From Chloroflexota bacterium (GTDB lineage Bacteria; Chloroflexota; Anaerolineae; Anaerolineales; UBA4823), in NCBI GenBank assembly GCA_029782365.1, contig JAKOUW010000260.1:1-55276 (forward strand): a stretch of 55,276 bases of DNA, read 5' to 3'. Made by a program: the position numbers and the translations under genes. The notes beneath the pieces are model-generated. The model saw only the letters and a list, made by a program, of their open reading frames with translations, made no database searches and was not told the origin of the DNA. This document shows positions 55,076-55,276 of this stretch, in pieces (position 1 is the stretch's first letter; each line of letters starts with the position of its first letter).

Positions 55076-55276
55076 TGTGGGGCTGTCCAAAAAGAACTGG
55101 GCAGCCCCTTTCGCGTTTAAAGAAAATGTGATTCAATACGGGGTATGAAACACAGAAAACCCGCCTACCCCGTCTTCAAACCGTATACGATGGCACAGCC
55201 GAGCCTGATTCCTCCGAGTTGGGATGAATTGGTTCCAGCCAATCACATTGTGAGAGTGGTCAACCGGGCGATAGAG
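55076..55276 (+). mobile_element. 5' end of an IS1182-like insertion sequence, second copy
   Basis: An inverted copy of 1-201, with the GGGGCTGTCC...GGGCAGCCCC palindrome at 55079-55108 near its edge. The element continues beyond the window. Flanking bases differ from those on the left, so no common target duplication is seen. Confidence 0.8.
55145..55276 (+). CDS. IS1182-like transposase, N-terminal 44 codons only
   Basis: The same gene start as at 1-132 on the minus strand: MKHRKPAYPVFKPYT and, after Met16, SLIPPSWDELVPANH, cut by the window edge. The first Met may not be the true start; Met16 is the alternative. No catalytic residue is in view. Confidence 0.75.
   Translation, partial: MKHRKPAYPVFKPYTMAQPSLIPPSWDELVPANHIVRVVNRAIE

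Noticed and set aside
1..55276. A compound transposon formed by the two IS copies
   Set aside because: The IS bodies lie outside the window, no shared target duplication can be seen, and an assembly limit explains the edges equally well. It is kept only as a possibility in the findings.

Overview
The window is a GC-rich bacterial segment that most resembles a member of the Chloroflexota, class Anaerolineae. The supporting signs are large secreted proteins carrying FLPVV or VFLPVIRK motifs, WYL-type regulators, a fused-ATPase peptide ABC transporter, and the general codon style. No rRNA or tRNA was seen, so the taxonomic call is inference. Both ends stop inside the same IS1182-like insertion sequence, present as two inverted copies of about 201 bp that read outward. 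The segment was therefore probably cut at these repeats during assembly.

Layout. Positions 236-11088 hold one very long CRISPR array: 162 repeats of 33 bp and 161 complete spacers, with crRNA transcription leftward on the minus strand. The leader is 11089-11263. Positions 11264-19951 hold a complete minus-strand type I-C operon in the order cas3-cas5-cas8c-(cas11c internal)-cas7-cas4-cas1-cas2. Its unusual member is cas3. It is one 1058-codon frame with an HTH and WYL/WCX transcription-regulator half joined in frame to a complete HD-nuclease/helicase Cas3. An internal ATG with a strong Shine-Dalgarno sits at the junction, and base composition changes at the same point. A 68-aa winged-helix protein lies just upstream. 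Its promoter and the cas promoter share a TTGCAG-N20-TAtaaT layout with palindromes, which suggests dedicated regulation.

Positions 20372-26594 carry a membrane-anchored unknown, an AlkZ-like DNA glycosylase, a RibD/DHFR-fold reductase, a VOC protein, a REP-associated tyrosine transposase (RAYT) between two inverted blocks of REP-like palindromes, and an old-yellow-enzyme oxidoreductase. Positions 26784-26901 hold a small MITE-like element whose ends resemble the IS at the window ends. From 27099 come a large secreted metallopeptidase-like protein, then a peptide uptake and hydrolysis operon (CocE-like hydrolase, binding protein, two permeases, fused ATPases) with a divergent GntR regulator. 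These are followed by DUF998, GNAT and MDR genes, a divergent pair of multi-PAS histidine kinase and diguanylate cyclase, a PEBP lipoprotein, a beta-helix surface protein and an extracellular nuclease.

How it works together. The array plus cas operon is a full adaptation and interference system. Several groups of spacers encode the same viral peptides with synonymous changes, or share one end, which suggests long recurrent exposure to one diversifying virus family. The most novel part is the regulatory layer: WYL-Cas3 fusion, possible free Cas3 from an internal start, the tiny wHTH protein and the shared operators.
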